The position numbers and the translations under genes are program-made. Of a stretch of DNA of 48,346 nucleotides, positions 19,917 to 31,187 are shown in pieces. Each line of letters starts with the position of its first letter. Within the stretch, counting starts at the first letter, position 1. A model generated the notes under the pieces. That model had not been told where the DNA came from. It was given only the letters and a program-made list of their open reading frames with translations, and made no database searches. Location of the stretch: contig MNCI01015029.1 of the NCBI GenBank assembly GCA_015680685.1, forward strand, positions 1 through 48,346. The letters run 5' to 3'. The stretch is from Gnetum montanum (lineage: Eukaryota; Streptophyta; Gnetopsida; Gnetales; Gnetaceae).

Positions 19917-22231
19917 ATGTCTTCTTCTAACAAAATTAATTCACCACCTAGGGATAATACACAAAATAGTCGGCAGTCAAAAATACATAACCGAAATCTA
20001 CCAGTTCCTCAACAATACCGAGTGGTATATACCCATCCCAATGAGTATATACCAGATTTTACCTTTATCCTCCATCAAGATGAAAAGCTGCAATGGAGAG
20101 ACTTGCAGGCCAACATAGTGTTACCCTCAGATCAAGAAGTCCCTAACATGCTTCTTCATGCTCTTGCATAAATAGGCATGATAGAATTATATGCTGAATA
20201 TGTTGCAAGAGATTTTTATACAAGGGATTATCATCCCACAATAGTGCAACATATGAGAGATTCATGACAAGAGAGCCAACATACACTGTTGAAGGGCAAA
20301 GGGGTCCCGCAGGTCCTTAGTGAAATAGGAGATGATGAACCCATTATAATAGGTTCTCTATCAAATGATGTTCCCCCTCCTAACGAGGATGAGGAGGTGG
20401 GGTATCAGAACCTATGCTCAATAATACATAAGACTGGTCCTGATCCCCATGAACACCAACTGTTCATAGAGGGAACTACAACACATGAAAAGGATAGGCA
20501 CTTAGATCTTCACCATGATCAGGATCGTAGTAGCCGAAGAGAAGGTAAGAAGCATCGTCATGGTGATGGTTCTTCTTCTTCTTCTTCTTCTTCACACCAC
20601 TCACCCTCTCCTTCCACATTTGGGTGCAACCACCATGGGCATAACAATGAGGATAGAGGTAGGTAAAATGAGAGACCTTGATGAGAGTGTTGAGAGAGAG
20701 GACAAGGGCATGAATGAAGGGAAAGTAGGGAACAACGTAGACATCACAGACATCATGAAAGAGATGATCATGATGAGCCCCTACTTGCAACCCGAAGTAT
20801 GCTCGATATAATAGAGGCTATAAGAATACCAACAAGGCATCAAATAGATAGTCAGATCAAGCACTTAGACATGAATAAAATCCCACACTTTCAAGGGGGA
20901 TACAACATGGATCCACAACATCATTTACAGGAATTCCATAATGTCTGCACCTTGAAAAACATAGAAAACAAGTGGCAAAAACTAAAGTTGTTTCCCAGGA
21001 CACTCATTAAGGAAGCAAAGAGTTGGTACTGGTCCTTAGAACTGGAAACCATTAGGAGGTGTAGTACGATGTTAGAACTCTTCAATGAAAAGTATCAAAC
21101 GTACTCCAGAGTGTCTAACTTGCATAAGCAGATCCAAGGATGAAAGCAAGGTACTCATGAATCCTTAGATGCTGCCATGGACTACTACTAGGCATTGTTA
21201 CATCATTTCCTGGGCCATGGTTATGCATAATGGGACCAACTTAGCCACATTGTAGATGGGCTAAGGCATGAGACTAGAAAAACCCTTGGGACTTATGCCC
21301 AAGGAAGACTATCAAAACTTAGAGCCCATGAAATACATCGCTTGTTGGAGCAAGTAGCCAAAGAAGAAGGTGAGCTATGAAAAAGAGAAGTGTGAAAGAA
21401 TACAACTGTGATCCTTCCCTTTGAAAAAAGGGAGTGAAATTTTGTGATGAGGAGGATGAGTCATCACTCGAAGAGTTGGTGAATAGAAAAACCTTGTCGA
21501 TTCAAAAGCTAACAATAGAAGTATCGACTAAGGTTATTCAACTATGGAATTCCTTAGACTCTAGACTTAAAACTATCTTAAAAATTGTAGAAGAGTCTAA
21601 GGAGGAATGAAGTAGTAACAAAGATAAGTAAAAAAGGCACGATTCAGGCCCTGCACATAACAAAGGTAAGGGGAAAACAACTATCTCCAATGAGGTTGTG
21701 GATTCAGACATAGATGATGATGGTGGATGTGAGATCTACCAATATGACCATCCTAAAAGATGTTGTCTAATCATCTCATATCTACAAGAGTTTGGGGTGT
21801 ATGCACTTAACTCGAGACTCAACAAATGGAAAACACCCTAAAGGTTACCTTATCCCCAAGGTAACCCCAGGCAGTTTTACCAACCATTAACGTACTATCC
21901 AAGTGGAACTCCACCACAACCCATCGAGCAACATCAGTAGTGGCAATATCCTCTATCATGGGGGATGCCATCATTGAGACAACAGTACCCTTACTAGTGA
22001 CTTAATCCTTATGGCTATTATGTGCAGCAACTAGTTTCTCCAAGTGACTCTATGGGTCACACAACTCCCCAACGTCACTACCAAGCTGGGGAGTACTTTA
22101 GAAGAACTCCTTCTCCTCTGGGAGATACTTCACATTCATCCCATACTCCAACTCCATCGACACCTCTTCCACTTGTAGTTCCCATACAACCTACTCCAAC
22201 AATGCAAGGGAAACTTCCCACTCAACTGTAG
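19917..22231 (+). pseudogene. gag of E2, decayed
   Basis: One frame runs from MSSSNKINSPP (19917) past stops near 20169 and 20265 to 21141. It includes an Asp/His-rich region and a poly-Ser run encoded by TTC-repeat DNA (about 20571-20593). The Athila-type capsid region follows: LDMNKIPHFQGGYNMDPQHH, LKLFPRTLIKEAKSWYW, LELFNEKYQTYSRVSNLHKQ (20860-21140), then in broken frames GHGYA, IVDGLRHETRKTLGTYAQGR and LLEQVAKEEGEL (21215-21380). The E3 gag is clearly homologous (LDMNNIHKFAGCYDSDSQHH). A Pro/Ser-rich tail runs to about 22231. A Cys-poor CEIYQYDHPKRCC at about 21730-21770 may be a ruined zinc knuckle. Capsid function is known for the family. Confidence 0.75.
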
Positions 22232-22354
22232 CAATGTAATGCTCCAAGAGCTATAAACATTCAATGTGCCACTGGTTCTAACAACCATAAGAAAAGAAGA
22301 CCTTTCTTTAGAACCAAAAGCCTAGAAAAGCTCTCAAAATAAGCAATTGAGTCT

Positions 22355-22984
22355 ATGTACACTCCTTCGACAAAAAAGACTTCAGAGCACCCTTTAGTCA
22401 AACAACAGAGCTGTATGCATATGGTTATGTTAACACATACCGTAACTGACCGGATCAAGGTAAGCCACCTTCCCAGGAAACTCTCTAATCCTGGAAGCCC
22501 CTTAATCTATTTACAAGTCACTAGGAAAGAACCACATAAGGCGCTTCTTGACCCAGGTTTCGAAGTTAACCTAATTTCATGAGAAATGTATCAAGCCTAG
22601 AACCTATCCCAACTTAAGAAGAGCAAGATTCAACTTAAGCTGGCTGACCAATCCATCACCATTCCCTTGGGATTGGTGGAGGACATAGTTACCACTATGT
22701 GTGGGTGGTCATACCTAGCTAATTTCCTAGTGATCAAAGTTAACAATGACAACGGGAGCTTCCCAATTATAATGGGAAGGCCATGGCTGAGTACAATAGA
22801 TGCGTACCTAGGGATCCGTGATCTCTCCTTGGAGATATCTAAGATAAACATTTATGGAAAGATTAAGAAGAAAAAAGTTCCATGCCTCACATACAGTGAC
22901 TTAGAGGGTGATGACATGGAAGAATTTTCAGCATCTCTTCCATGTAAGCCCAAGAAACACAAATTCAAAGGTGCCTGTATGTAG
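22355..22984 (+). pseudogene. retroviral-type aspartic protease of E2, decayed
   Basis: The reading is continuous except for stops near 22580 and 22596. LLDPGFEVNLIS (about 22545-22580) is a damaged active site: the family has D-T/S/L-G-A, here D-P-G-F. The C-terminal flap-and-strand part is recognisable: LANFLVIKV and IIMGRPWLSTIDAYLGI (about 22715-22810). The element's coding capacity ends with KFKGACM at 22981. RT would normally follow but none does. Confidence 0.7.
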
Positions 22985-23239
22985 CAACCACACTAGTAGT
23001 AGACACCCCATGGTTGACAGCTACTAGAAAGAGCAACCCAATATGCATAGAACGAACTGAGGAAACAACTCATGCTAACAATGAACGAATAGATACATTG
23101 AAGTATGAGCGTTGCCAACTTTCACCCCTTAACCTAAAAACATCAATTAGGAGAAGCTGGGCACTTTTACGAAATTTAAATAGGTGCTCATTATTTCGAA
23201 TCTCTCCCTTACAATTCAATCATGGGGGAGATGGCCGCC

Positions 23240-23370
23240 AGCATGTTTTTGTTTTACAAGTTTTTATTTAACACATTTTGTTTTACACATTTTTGATTTA
23301 TAGTTTTTTGTCTTACACATTTTTGTTTTACTGTTTTTGTTTTACATGTTTTTGTTTTACAAATTTCTTT
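23240..23370 (+). repeat. degenerate TTTTGTTTTACA tandem repeat
   Basis: About seven copies of a 15-18 base unit (TTTTTGTTTTACAMATT and variants) directly follow the protease ORF. They are not seen in E1 or E3. This could be a scar of the deletion that removed RT, RNase H and integrase, or slippage in a T-rich untranslated region. Confidence 0.6.
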
Positions 23371-24610
23371 AACTTTTCTTTTTTTTTCTTTTACAACATC
23401 ATTATACTTTTCCATTTTTTATGTGCATGTGTGTGTGTGTTATCCATCCTATAAGTTTGTCACCTGATAAGTGTTCTTCATGATGGTATGAACTATTTTT
23501 CCATTTGGTTGCTAATGTTTGATTTTTACCTTTAAGTTATGATGTTGATACTAAGGTATGTTTCTTTTGATCTAACAGGTATTGAGTCCACTTCATCCAT
23601 ACATCCACAAAGTCTATGATCTTTTTTGGCTTGGAAATGTACAATCCCTTTTTAATAAGAACTCTAACGAATTGGTGACTGGGTAATTCTCAAACTAAGG
23701 AAGGGCTCCTGGATTGAAAAGGGTGTGACTTCAAGGGAATTTGATGCTTCTATGTTGGCCATTCTCTTGGGTTCTTAGATGTTTTCTTCTTAATTTTTCT
23801 TACTGTTCTGACGTTACCTAATTATCTGGTAGCTAAGCAAATAAAAATAAGAAGTCTTTGCATGGTGTGGTTCTCATGCATAAAAACTAAAAACATAAGA
23901 AAAAATAAAGTGAGAATTCAATGCACACCCCTTAGACAGAATAATCCCTTAGGCTAAAAGCATTGGTTATGGAACTAAAAATGTTCCCTCTAACTAAGGC
24001 CCTTCTTGCTTCCCCTTCTCTTCTCATTTGTTTCGTCGGAACGGTGGTGACTTTTTGGAGGTGCATTCTTGTTACTTAAACAGGGTGGATTGGCCAAATG
24101 CATTGATGCAAAGTGACTAGATGTGGTTGGTTTGAGGTCGGAGTTGGAATGAGATTTGTCAGGTCACATTAATCATGAAATCCACAAGGGGCTATACACC
24201 ACCTTGTTCTTGGGATTCCATTCCGTTCTCTTCTATCCATCCTTCTCTCAATTATTCACCTCATTGCTGGTTGTATCATTAATGTATATTTTGGTAGATG
24301 CATTGTTTTCTTTTTAGTAAATTCTTACAATTAAGACTTTAACTCTTGTTCGAAAGGACATTCCTAGAGCCTACGGACTCTTTGTATGTGGGTTTGTCAG
24401 GGCATTAAGGGCATGAGCCTGCTTGGGGGAGGACCCACTAGCATTCCTATTTGGTGCATCCATTAAATTCTTTCCATTAACATTTTGTAACTAATTCTAT
24501 TTTGTTCATTTCCATCTTGACATCTATTTCATTAATGTCCTAGTTATCTCTTTTTATCCATCCTTCTTATTCCTTTTCTTTTTCCATTCTCTCGCTACCA
24601 GAGGTTCACG
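23371..24610 (+). other. non-coding spacer of E2, homologous to 1-1370 of E1
   Basis: From about 23680 landmarks match E1, including GGGTGTGACTTCAAGGGAA, the CCTGCTT...AGGACCCACT motif (about 24416-24440) and ATTAATGTCCTAGTT. The E1 internal promoter block, about 1090-1220, has no counterpart here. I see no ORF. Short alternatives such as an upstream leader or an intron cannot be excluded. Confidence 0.55.
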
Positions 24611-24631
24611 ATTAGTCATGGGGGTATGGGG
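24611..24631 (+). other. internal PPT-like tract of E2
   Basis: ATTAGTCATGGGGGTATGGG is nearly identical to the element's real PPT TTTAGTCATGGGGGTACGAT (25107-25126). It occupies the same place as 1363-1385 in E1. Confidence 0.5.
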
Positions 24632-24758
24632 CCCAATTTTTTTGATTTTCTCCTAGCCCCTACACCTTTATTAGTCATCATTAATATATCTCCAGACCCA
24701 AATCAATTATATAAAATTAATTTACCCTTGCTAATACAAGACTATGTTGTGTGTGCAG

Positions 24759-24946
24759 ATGGCAATCATGCAACAACAGATTGGATTTGGAGGGAGCACT
24801 TGGAATGGAGCGGTGCTGAAGTAGCTTTGCAAGGAATGAGATGGATGATGCACTTACAGATAGACAATGAAAGGTGCAATCTTGGCATTGGCAGTAGCAA
24901 TACTTCTTTCTCTCTCTCTCTTTCTCAACTACCAAATGAGGCCTGA
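24759..24946 (+). pseudogene. stub of the accessory ORF in E2
   Basis: The ATG at 24759 follows GTGTGTGCAG, the same acceptor-like context as the E1 start at 1665, and begins MA as in E1 and E3. It hits a stop after about 20 codons and the remaining roughly 2.6 kb of ORF are missing. The tract ends in a CT microsatellite (about 24911-24928) followed by the shared 3' untranslated region. Confidence 0.6.
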
Positions 24947-25100
24947 TGTCAATGTAATAAGGTGTTCACTCTTGTTGTCATGAACACCAATTTTGTTGTG
25001 TCTTCTAATGATGATTCATTCACATGTCATCCCATTAGTTCCATTTGAGTCAATAATCCAATACCTTCTTGATATTATTGTAAGGAACCCAAGGATGAGT

Positions 25101-25121
25101 TTTTATTTAGTCATGGGGGTA
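25101..25121 (+). other. 3' polypurine tract of E2
   Basis: TTTTATTTAGTCATGGGGGT lies directly before the 3' LTR; compare 4602-4621. Confidence 0.85.
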
Positions 25122-25980
25122 CGATGGGACACGATATCACATGGGCCACGATATCACGTATGCAATATCGCATCCCTCGCGATATCACGTATGCAGTATC
25201 GCGTCTTCCCCTGCGATATCGCATATGCAATATGGCGGTGCACCATCATATCTATAAATAAGAGGCAGTTCTCCCTTATTTTCTCATTCTAGGCCTAGAC
25301 CGTAGCTAAACTCTAGTAGTTTTTCACTCCAGAGATAGATTAATTTCCATGTGCCCACAGTAGGAACTTCAGAGTGAACATATCTTTATTCAAGTAAACA
25401 TTGTACCTGAACACAAGTTTGTGTATGGTAATAAAGAGAAGCTTTTTGGATAAACCTTGTAGTTCATGGAATAGGCTAATTAGGAATTTTATTTACTGTT
25501 ATTTATTATCTATCATTTACATGTTTTATTATTTATTAAATCTTTCTCAACCCTTCTCTCCTAGTTAAGTGCCTTAGTATGACCACTTCAAGCACGTGCG
25601 TTACACTTGGTGATCCTAGCAATGATTAGCATTTGGTAGCTAGGGTTACATCAGTTTAGGGTGTGTACGATAAGTGGGAATGGATGCTGACAATAGGTTA
25701 ATTTAGACTTAGTTCATTAGTTAAAGTTAGTAATTAGTCTCTCTACCCTTCACCTTGTTAGCATAGGAGACAAAAACATAAAAAGACATAAAAATCATAT
25801 ACCTCAAACTTACTTAACCATACACTGTGACAACTACAAGTAAGTCTAGGAAGACAACAAATAATTAACCCTGAGTGTTCCATGAGGTGTGTAAGCACTT
25901 AGTATGTAGAGTTCGACCAGATCATGCATGACACACTCATATTCGTATGGTTGAGTGTAGGGGTACCTCGCCACTCATCA
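25122..25980 (+). repeat. 3' LTR of E2
   Basis: The LTR is 859 bp. The first base is C instead of T (CGATGGGAC), probably a later mutation. The U3 array (25129-25236) holds one more palindrome unit than the 5' LTR, accounting for most of the 30-bp length difference. TATAAATA is at 25253-25260 and AATAAA at 25430-25435. It ends ...CTCGCCACTCATCA. Confidence 0.9.
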
Positions 25981-26770
25981 CGTAGTAACACTATTTGCAT
26001 AAACTATTAGCTCACAATTCATGTAGATTGTATCCCCTCACATTGATAAAACATGATTTCTATTTTGAACTAGGAGGACATGTGAATCACAGTTAGTAAG
26101 TACCAATGTTAACAATTCACATGTACTTATAGTCCTCATGTAGATCATAGATACTCATAACGAGCATTGTACAATAATGCAATTAGCATGGTAGTCGCAC
26201 TATTTTATTTAGCTTTGAATCATCACAGTCATGTAGATTACATCCTCTCACACTAATAAAAAGTGGTTTTTTTTTGGAATTGCAATAACATGTGAGTTGT
26301 AGTTTGGTAGTAGCAATGTTTGTACAAACTATCATCTCACAATTAATGTGGTCTGAATCATCTCAAACCAGTAAAAATATGTTTTTTTTTCAAGATCCGA
26401 TAGCATGCAAATTGCATGTGAGTGGCATCATTACTAACAAAAACTCTGAGCTCATAGCTCATGAGGATCACAACACATCGCACTAGTAAAAAGAGGTTTC
26501 TATTTTGAAATGCAATTACATACAAATCACACTTGCGTAACAGCTTGACATTTCTTATGAGTTATGGTACCTCACAGTTAAAGAATTTAATAGTGTGTGT
26601 GCATGTGACAGGCACAACATTCATATTCAAACACATTTTTGTGACTTGCAAAAATTTGCAAAATTTGGTGGAAAGTTGTGATTGCATACACATCGCATTC
26701 ATGTCTAATTTTATGATTATCACTCTGCTACAAGCAACAACTCGTTGCACTAATTCATAGCTAAAAATGA
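25981..26770. repeat. satellite B, right part (monomer about 105-116 bp)
   Basis: The first five bases, CGTAG, are the right target duplication of E2. Anchors CATGTAGATTGTATCCCC, CATGTAGATTACATCCTC and weaker versions, each followed by a TAAAAAGTGGTTT-like run, start at 26020, 26230, 26344 and 26460. The spacings are 210 (two units), 114 and 116. Later units are very diverged. Confidence 0.7.
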
Positions 26771-27299
26771 AACACATTTAGAACATACTACGATAGAATA
26801 CAACTACATCTACTCATATGATCTTCACTATGGTTGTGATGTGAAACACATATTATTGCAATTGATCATTAACACTTTAAAATTAAGCAACTTACTAAGA
26901 GGAGGCTATGAAATGCATATTTTGTACAGATATTATGAAAATTTATTTTTTTGATTACAACAATATATCAAATACATATTAAACCTTAAATATCATAGAT
27001 TAAATTTTTTAAAATTCAAGAAATAATAATCACAATATGAAACAAATGAACACCATATATATTTCCAATTGAAAACCCTGAAATAATTACATCGTTGTCC
27101 CATGTACAAAAAATTTGCCTTTCATTAAAGATGGAAAGTAGACATTTAGATCATTACTTTTTTGGCATCAAAAACTGGGTAAGGACCATGCTTAGTACAA
27201 TCCTCACGTATAAGATGTTGTACACATATTTTTGTCCATGGTTTCTCAAGAATTAAACAACTAAGAAATTCCCATATCATGGTATTTTGATACATGGAA
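26771..27299. other. AT-rich stretch, nothing recognised
   Basis: No gene or clear repeat is seen. The end next to 27300 may be 3' untranslated or decayed C-terminal sequence of the Ulp1-like pseudogene on the minus strand. Confidence 0.35.
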
Positions 27300-28044
27300 A
27301 CAAACTCACTATTGAATTTATATTTTTTCCAAAAATCAAATGGTACATGAACATTATTGTATACATGTCATAGTGATATCCATTTTCTTGAATAGGAATA
27401 CCTTGCACAACCATTGTACTCCATTTTCAAGGTATCTTCTTTCAATTTCCCTTCACCTCAATTGTGCTCAAACCCATTGAAGAATCACCTTTTAATAAAA
27501 ATTTAACAAGCCTTGACATTAACTTTTGAAAAACAACTACATGTTGGGAAGAAGGTAAGGAATCATACACACACATTTTTTTAGTAGATGTGTCTACAAC
27601 CACAAGCACCTAATGCTTGCTAGTATTGAATGGGGTGCAAAATAATAGATGTCCCAATTCAGGAAATTCATCATAGTAAATTTTATTTTTAATCTCTTCA
27701 ATGAATTCCTTCTCTCCCATGAACACATAAATCTCTTCTTCAATAATTATATCACTTTCAACATTGATGACATGTCTACTGGTGGGTTTCTTTAGTTTAT
27801 GTGTCAATGACTTCTTTTGGCGTTATTTCATCTAACTCTCAAGGGACTTTGAAAATGCATGAAACATAATATTAAATACAAAATATTTTATTGAGACTTG
27901 ACAATCAATAATAGATTTTTGAAGTTTCTTAAGGTACATGATGTAGACATCGATAACATCATCATTAAGCCATTGTTTCCATCTAAGTTGGTATAGAGAC
28001 CTAAAAGATGATCCTGTGGCAATGAATGTGGGAAATGGTGGCAT
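27300..28044 (-). pseudogene. Ulp1/SENP-like C48 cysteine protease, decayed
   Basis: On the minus strand the order of family motifs is kept: QWLNDDVIDVYIMYLKKLQK (about 27915-27985), the WLND-VI substrate-binding start; KH-VLVVVDTSTKKMCVYDSL (about 27550-27615), with the catalytic His and the Asp of the Y-D-S-L motif; and QENGYHYDMYTIMFMYH (about 27345-27400), where the family has Q-x-D-C-G. The nucleophile Cys reads Tyr and the next Gly reads Asp, both explained by G-to-A changes. Stops are also present. Ulp1-like domains are common in plant MULE and CACTA transposons; the family deSUMOylates or cleaves ubiquitin-like proteins, but this copy cannot be active. Confidence 0.7.
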
Positions 28045-29430
28045 AATAGGAACTTCAGTGTCAAAACTACCTATGATAAGTAACTACATCACTTTATCAA
28101 TTGTTGCACACAATTGAGAAAGAAGGGTGATGAAGTTTTCAAGCTTCACTATCTCAACTATATAAGAAGGTTGATCAATGGGGCTATTGAAGTTTACATC
28201 ATCTACAAATGAACGTTCATAAGATGGAAGTCAACAAACATAAAGAAGTAATCCAAACAAGTCTACATACATGTTCATTTATTTGGATGATCTTTTTTTT
28301 ATGCTTATTTTTTGTCTCCTTTATTGCTCACATTTAAGTCATTTCTATTTAACACATGTACAATACAAAGATCATTAGTTTTTTTCAAAATATATGAACA
28401 ATGTATTAAAACTATAAGATTTTATGACATGGCACAAATTTCTAATAGTTTTTACCACATTGGCATTGATGTCTCTACTATCATAAACATCGACTACAAC
28501 TTTTTTTACTAAGATAAATTTAGTATTTAGTGTGAAAATTTGGTGGGCCATTTTTTCATTCTCAGCCATCATCTTCTGGGTATAACTGTTTTCTATAGCT
28601 ACACAATTCGTAATTTTGGTCTTTAATTGGACATTTTCTTTGATCAAATGAGACTTTTCTACTTTCAACTTGATAATAATTATTTAGTGTCTCCATCATA
28701 TGTTCCAACTTTTCCTCAATGGATTGGTGAGAGCATTTTTCATGTTGGCAACCTTTATCAATAGCTTGGCTATCAGGCTCTCTCATAAAATAGGAGGTCT
28801 CACCTTTCTTAGATACCAATGTACTCTTCAATATTCTTGTAGGATTAATATTGACTATTTCATGAAGTTTGGTAGCAATACAATGAACATTTTTCTTAGC
28901 AATAATTTTATCACTATAATTGGAAAGCCAAGAAACTTTTTCACATCATGTAGCTGCCATAACCTTGTGCGCCTCTTCATCTTAGACATTATATTCATTG
29001 AGATATTAAATAAAACACTTTTATTATTATCTAATGCCCACATAAGTAAAATTTCATTATTGAAAATCTTTTCTTTCTTTCTTTTATTAGATATACAAGC
29101 CACTACATAAATTTGAAGAGCAATAATAAATCTAGAAAATTAGTAGGATTATCATCTTTCGTATCAAATTTTTTGGCATAGTGGATTAGATGAATCTTAG
29201 TTTTCTTCCACCTTCAATTCTTGATAGCTACCTCTTTACCACATGAAACTTGTATAATATCTGCAATGTCATGAACATTGAAGGTGAAATTTTATCCTTG
29301 CATTGTAGACTATAGAGTTCTTCTCATAACGAACATACTATCAGTCAACCATTCATTAAAGATATAAATAGTATTCTTGTCATAGGTTTCATTCATTATT
29401 ATCCATTAATAAATTCCAATTTTCTTTAGT
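28045..29430 (-). pseudogene. upstream part of the Ulp1-containing transposon ORF
   Basis: On the minus strand, broken frames upstream of the protease read WIIMNETYDKNTIYIFNEWL and FVMRRTL (about 29300-29400), a Lys/Arg-rich piece (28855-29103), and a coiled-coil-like stretch rich in K, E and N (28375-28831). The order (N-terminal globular part, coiled coil, C-terminal protease) fits an accessory or composite protein of a DNA transposon. The family is not identified and I see no transposase motif. Confidence 0.4.
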
Positions 29431-30249
29431 TTTTCGGAAAGGACAGACATTTTTGACAAGTATAGAATTGTTTGCAAATTACATTCACAAACAATGCCAA
29501 TAGCTGCAATTCATGCAAACAAATAAAATATTACCATAAAATAAAGCAAAATACTTTAATTAAGAAATCTATAATATCAAATCTAAAATCATTATGTATA
29601 AAGAACAACAAGTACTCACATGCAAGATACCTTTTTATAGTCCCCATCATTTTTACAAGCTTCATGTTTATACAGAACTTCAACTATAATCCCCAATGAC
29701 AAAGATAATTTGAATAGAATAATAGCCTTCTATAGTAATCCTATAATATAAATAATATAAATGGAGAATGATCTTAGAATTGATAATATTTACTGATGCA
29801 GCATAATCAATTAAGGATCTAGTAGTTAGACCATAAATACTATTACTGGGAAATTATCTTAGCGTTCATAATATTTACTAATGTTTCATAATATATTCTA
29901 CATGATGTACTACCACAATAATGAAATGAATATTCTCTAATAAATCATACAAAATAAAAATGTTCATAAAAATAATAACTAAATCAAGGATTGAGTGTGA
30001 TAAGGGTAGTTCATATTCCTCGATGGTAAAGTTGGGAGCACAATTTACAATCAAATTTCATTCATTCACAACTCAATTTTAGCCAACTACAAGAACCCGT
30101 GACTAGCATGTCTTCCCAGAATAGTTCTATTTAAATCTTACATATCATAATGGTTTTCAACCTATAGTGCACACCAAAAATGAATGGTCATGTGAGACAT
30201 ATTTTATTTGCACTCTTTCAGTGTTAAATTGATGTTATTCGTAGCGAGT
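29431..30249. other. AT-rich stretch, nothing recognised
   Basis: Very AT-rich, with short repeated phrases (ATAATATTTACTRATG at about 29780 and 29870) but no coding motif. Confidence 0.35.
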
Positions 30250-30500
30250 CATACTATCTACATTTGGTGATAGCTGTGATGTCCTATGCAACGCATGACA
30301 TTGCACTATACTATAAACTCTCTACCTAAACTATGATAACCCCATGACTTGTATCCCATCACACTGTCTAAATTTTTTAAAAGGTAGTGACTACGATGTC
30401 TTGCATTACACATGACATCTCAATGTAACATACCTCTCTACCTTAACTATGATAACCATGTGACTTACATGTTCTCACATCATAATTTATGCATTTGTGC
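30250..30500. repeat. degenerate tandem repeat, period about 124 bp
   Basis: Two units start near 30271 (GTGATGTCCTATGCAACGCA) and 30395 (CGATGTCTTGCATTACACAT). Both contain CTCTCTACCTWAACTATGATAACC followed by ATGACTT or GTGACTT. Phrases such as CATGTGACTTACATG recall satellite B and the 12959 repeat. Confidence 0.55.
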
Positions 30501-31009
30501 AAGTTGCAGTGGTTCATAGCCTAAAAATTGCATAGGGATGTGAGATGCATTGAGATTTGATAATAATAAATCATCAATAGTTACACAAAAATTCAAGGAC
30601 TCGTAAGTGTGAACTTAAACCATTTCTATCAAACATAGAAAAGGAATGCACACACACATAGAAAATCTTGATGAAGAGTGCTGAGTGCTAAAGAGAGTTT
30701 GGATTAGGTCACCATGTGCACTATCAATGTCACTACCAAAGAGCTACCACAATGTTATTTAAATGTGTAAAATTTACGTTGGATTTCTTTGCACAAAAAT
30801 GGACAAATATGAGGCCGAATTCAAAATTTTATTCAAATGTTGTTGGCAATGGGATCATGGTCATGGAATGAAGGAATGATGGATGGGTATACAAGGATGG
30901 GTAGCCATATGTGATGGCATGGTCATGATGAAGAGATGGCATGGATGGTCATATGAGGATGTAGGGTTTTTATAACCTAATGAGAACAATTGTGACTTTT
31001 TCCCTTTAC
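30501..31009. other. no gene seen; G-rich ATGG run
   Basis: The segment 30850-30960 is a loose GATGG/CATGG simple-sequence run on the plus strand. The rest has no recognisable feature. Confidence 0.35.
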
Positions 31010-31187
31010 TATTAAATGTGTTTTGTTAAACATGATTTTTTTATTTTCCTTAGTCTTTAGGAACTATCCTTAGGGATTTGGTTGCTATTTTTATTCTTTA
31101 GAAGTTCAATGGTTGGCCATTATAGAAATTGAAGGGTTTATCGTTACAAAAGTTGAAGGGTCAATCATTATAAAAGTTAAAGGGCCA
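31010..31187 (+). repeat. 5' LTR remnant of the copia element
   Basis: TATTAAATGTGTTT and CAGTCTTTAGG/TAGTCTTTAGG blocks match 34750 onward. It contains three and a half units of the 24-bp minisatellite (from 31104) and then jumps into gag coding sequence at about 31188. Confidence 0.7.

Larger units (their letters stand above)
18943..25980 (+). mobile_element. E2: Athila-like Ty3/gypsy element, gag and protease only
   Basis: A complete 7038-bp insertion with both LTRs, a tRNA-Asp-like primer site, gag, a protease remnant, a long spacer, a PPT-like tract, a stub of the accessory ORF, a PPT and the 3' LTR. There is no RT, RNase H or integrase. The ends are TGATG...CATCA and the flanking 5-mers are AGTAG (18938) and CGTAG (25981), one mismatch apart. 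The two LTRs differ at many transitions, and the promoter CpGs are largely converted to TpG/CpA, so the copy is old. Excising the element with one flanking 5-mer restores the 115-bp satellite period exactly (see the finding). Confidence 0.9.

Noticed and set aside
20476-20811. Overlapping open frames with poly-Lys or poly-Leu runs
   Set aside because: They are other-frame readings of the TTC microsatellite in the E2 gag, where the poly-Ser frame is the one continuous with gag.
24917-24932. CT-rich run as a polypyrimidine tract of a splice acceptor
   Set aside because: It is a simple microsatellite inside the accessory ORF stub and no AG-start context follows.
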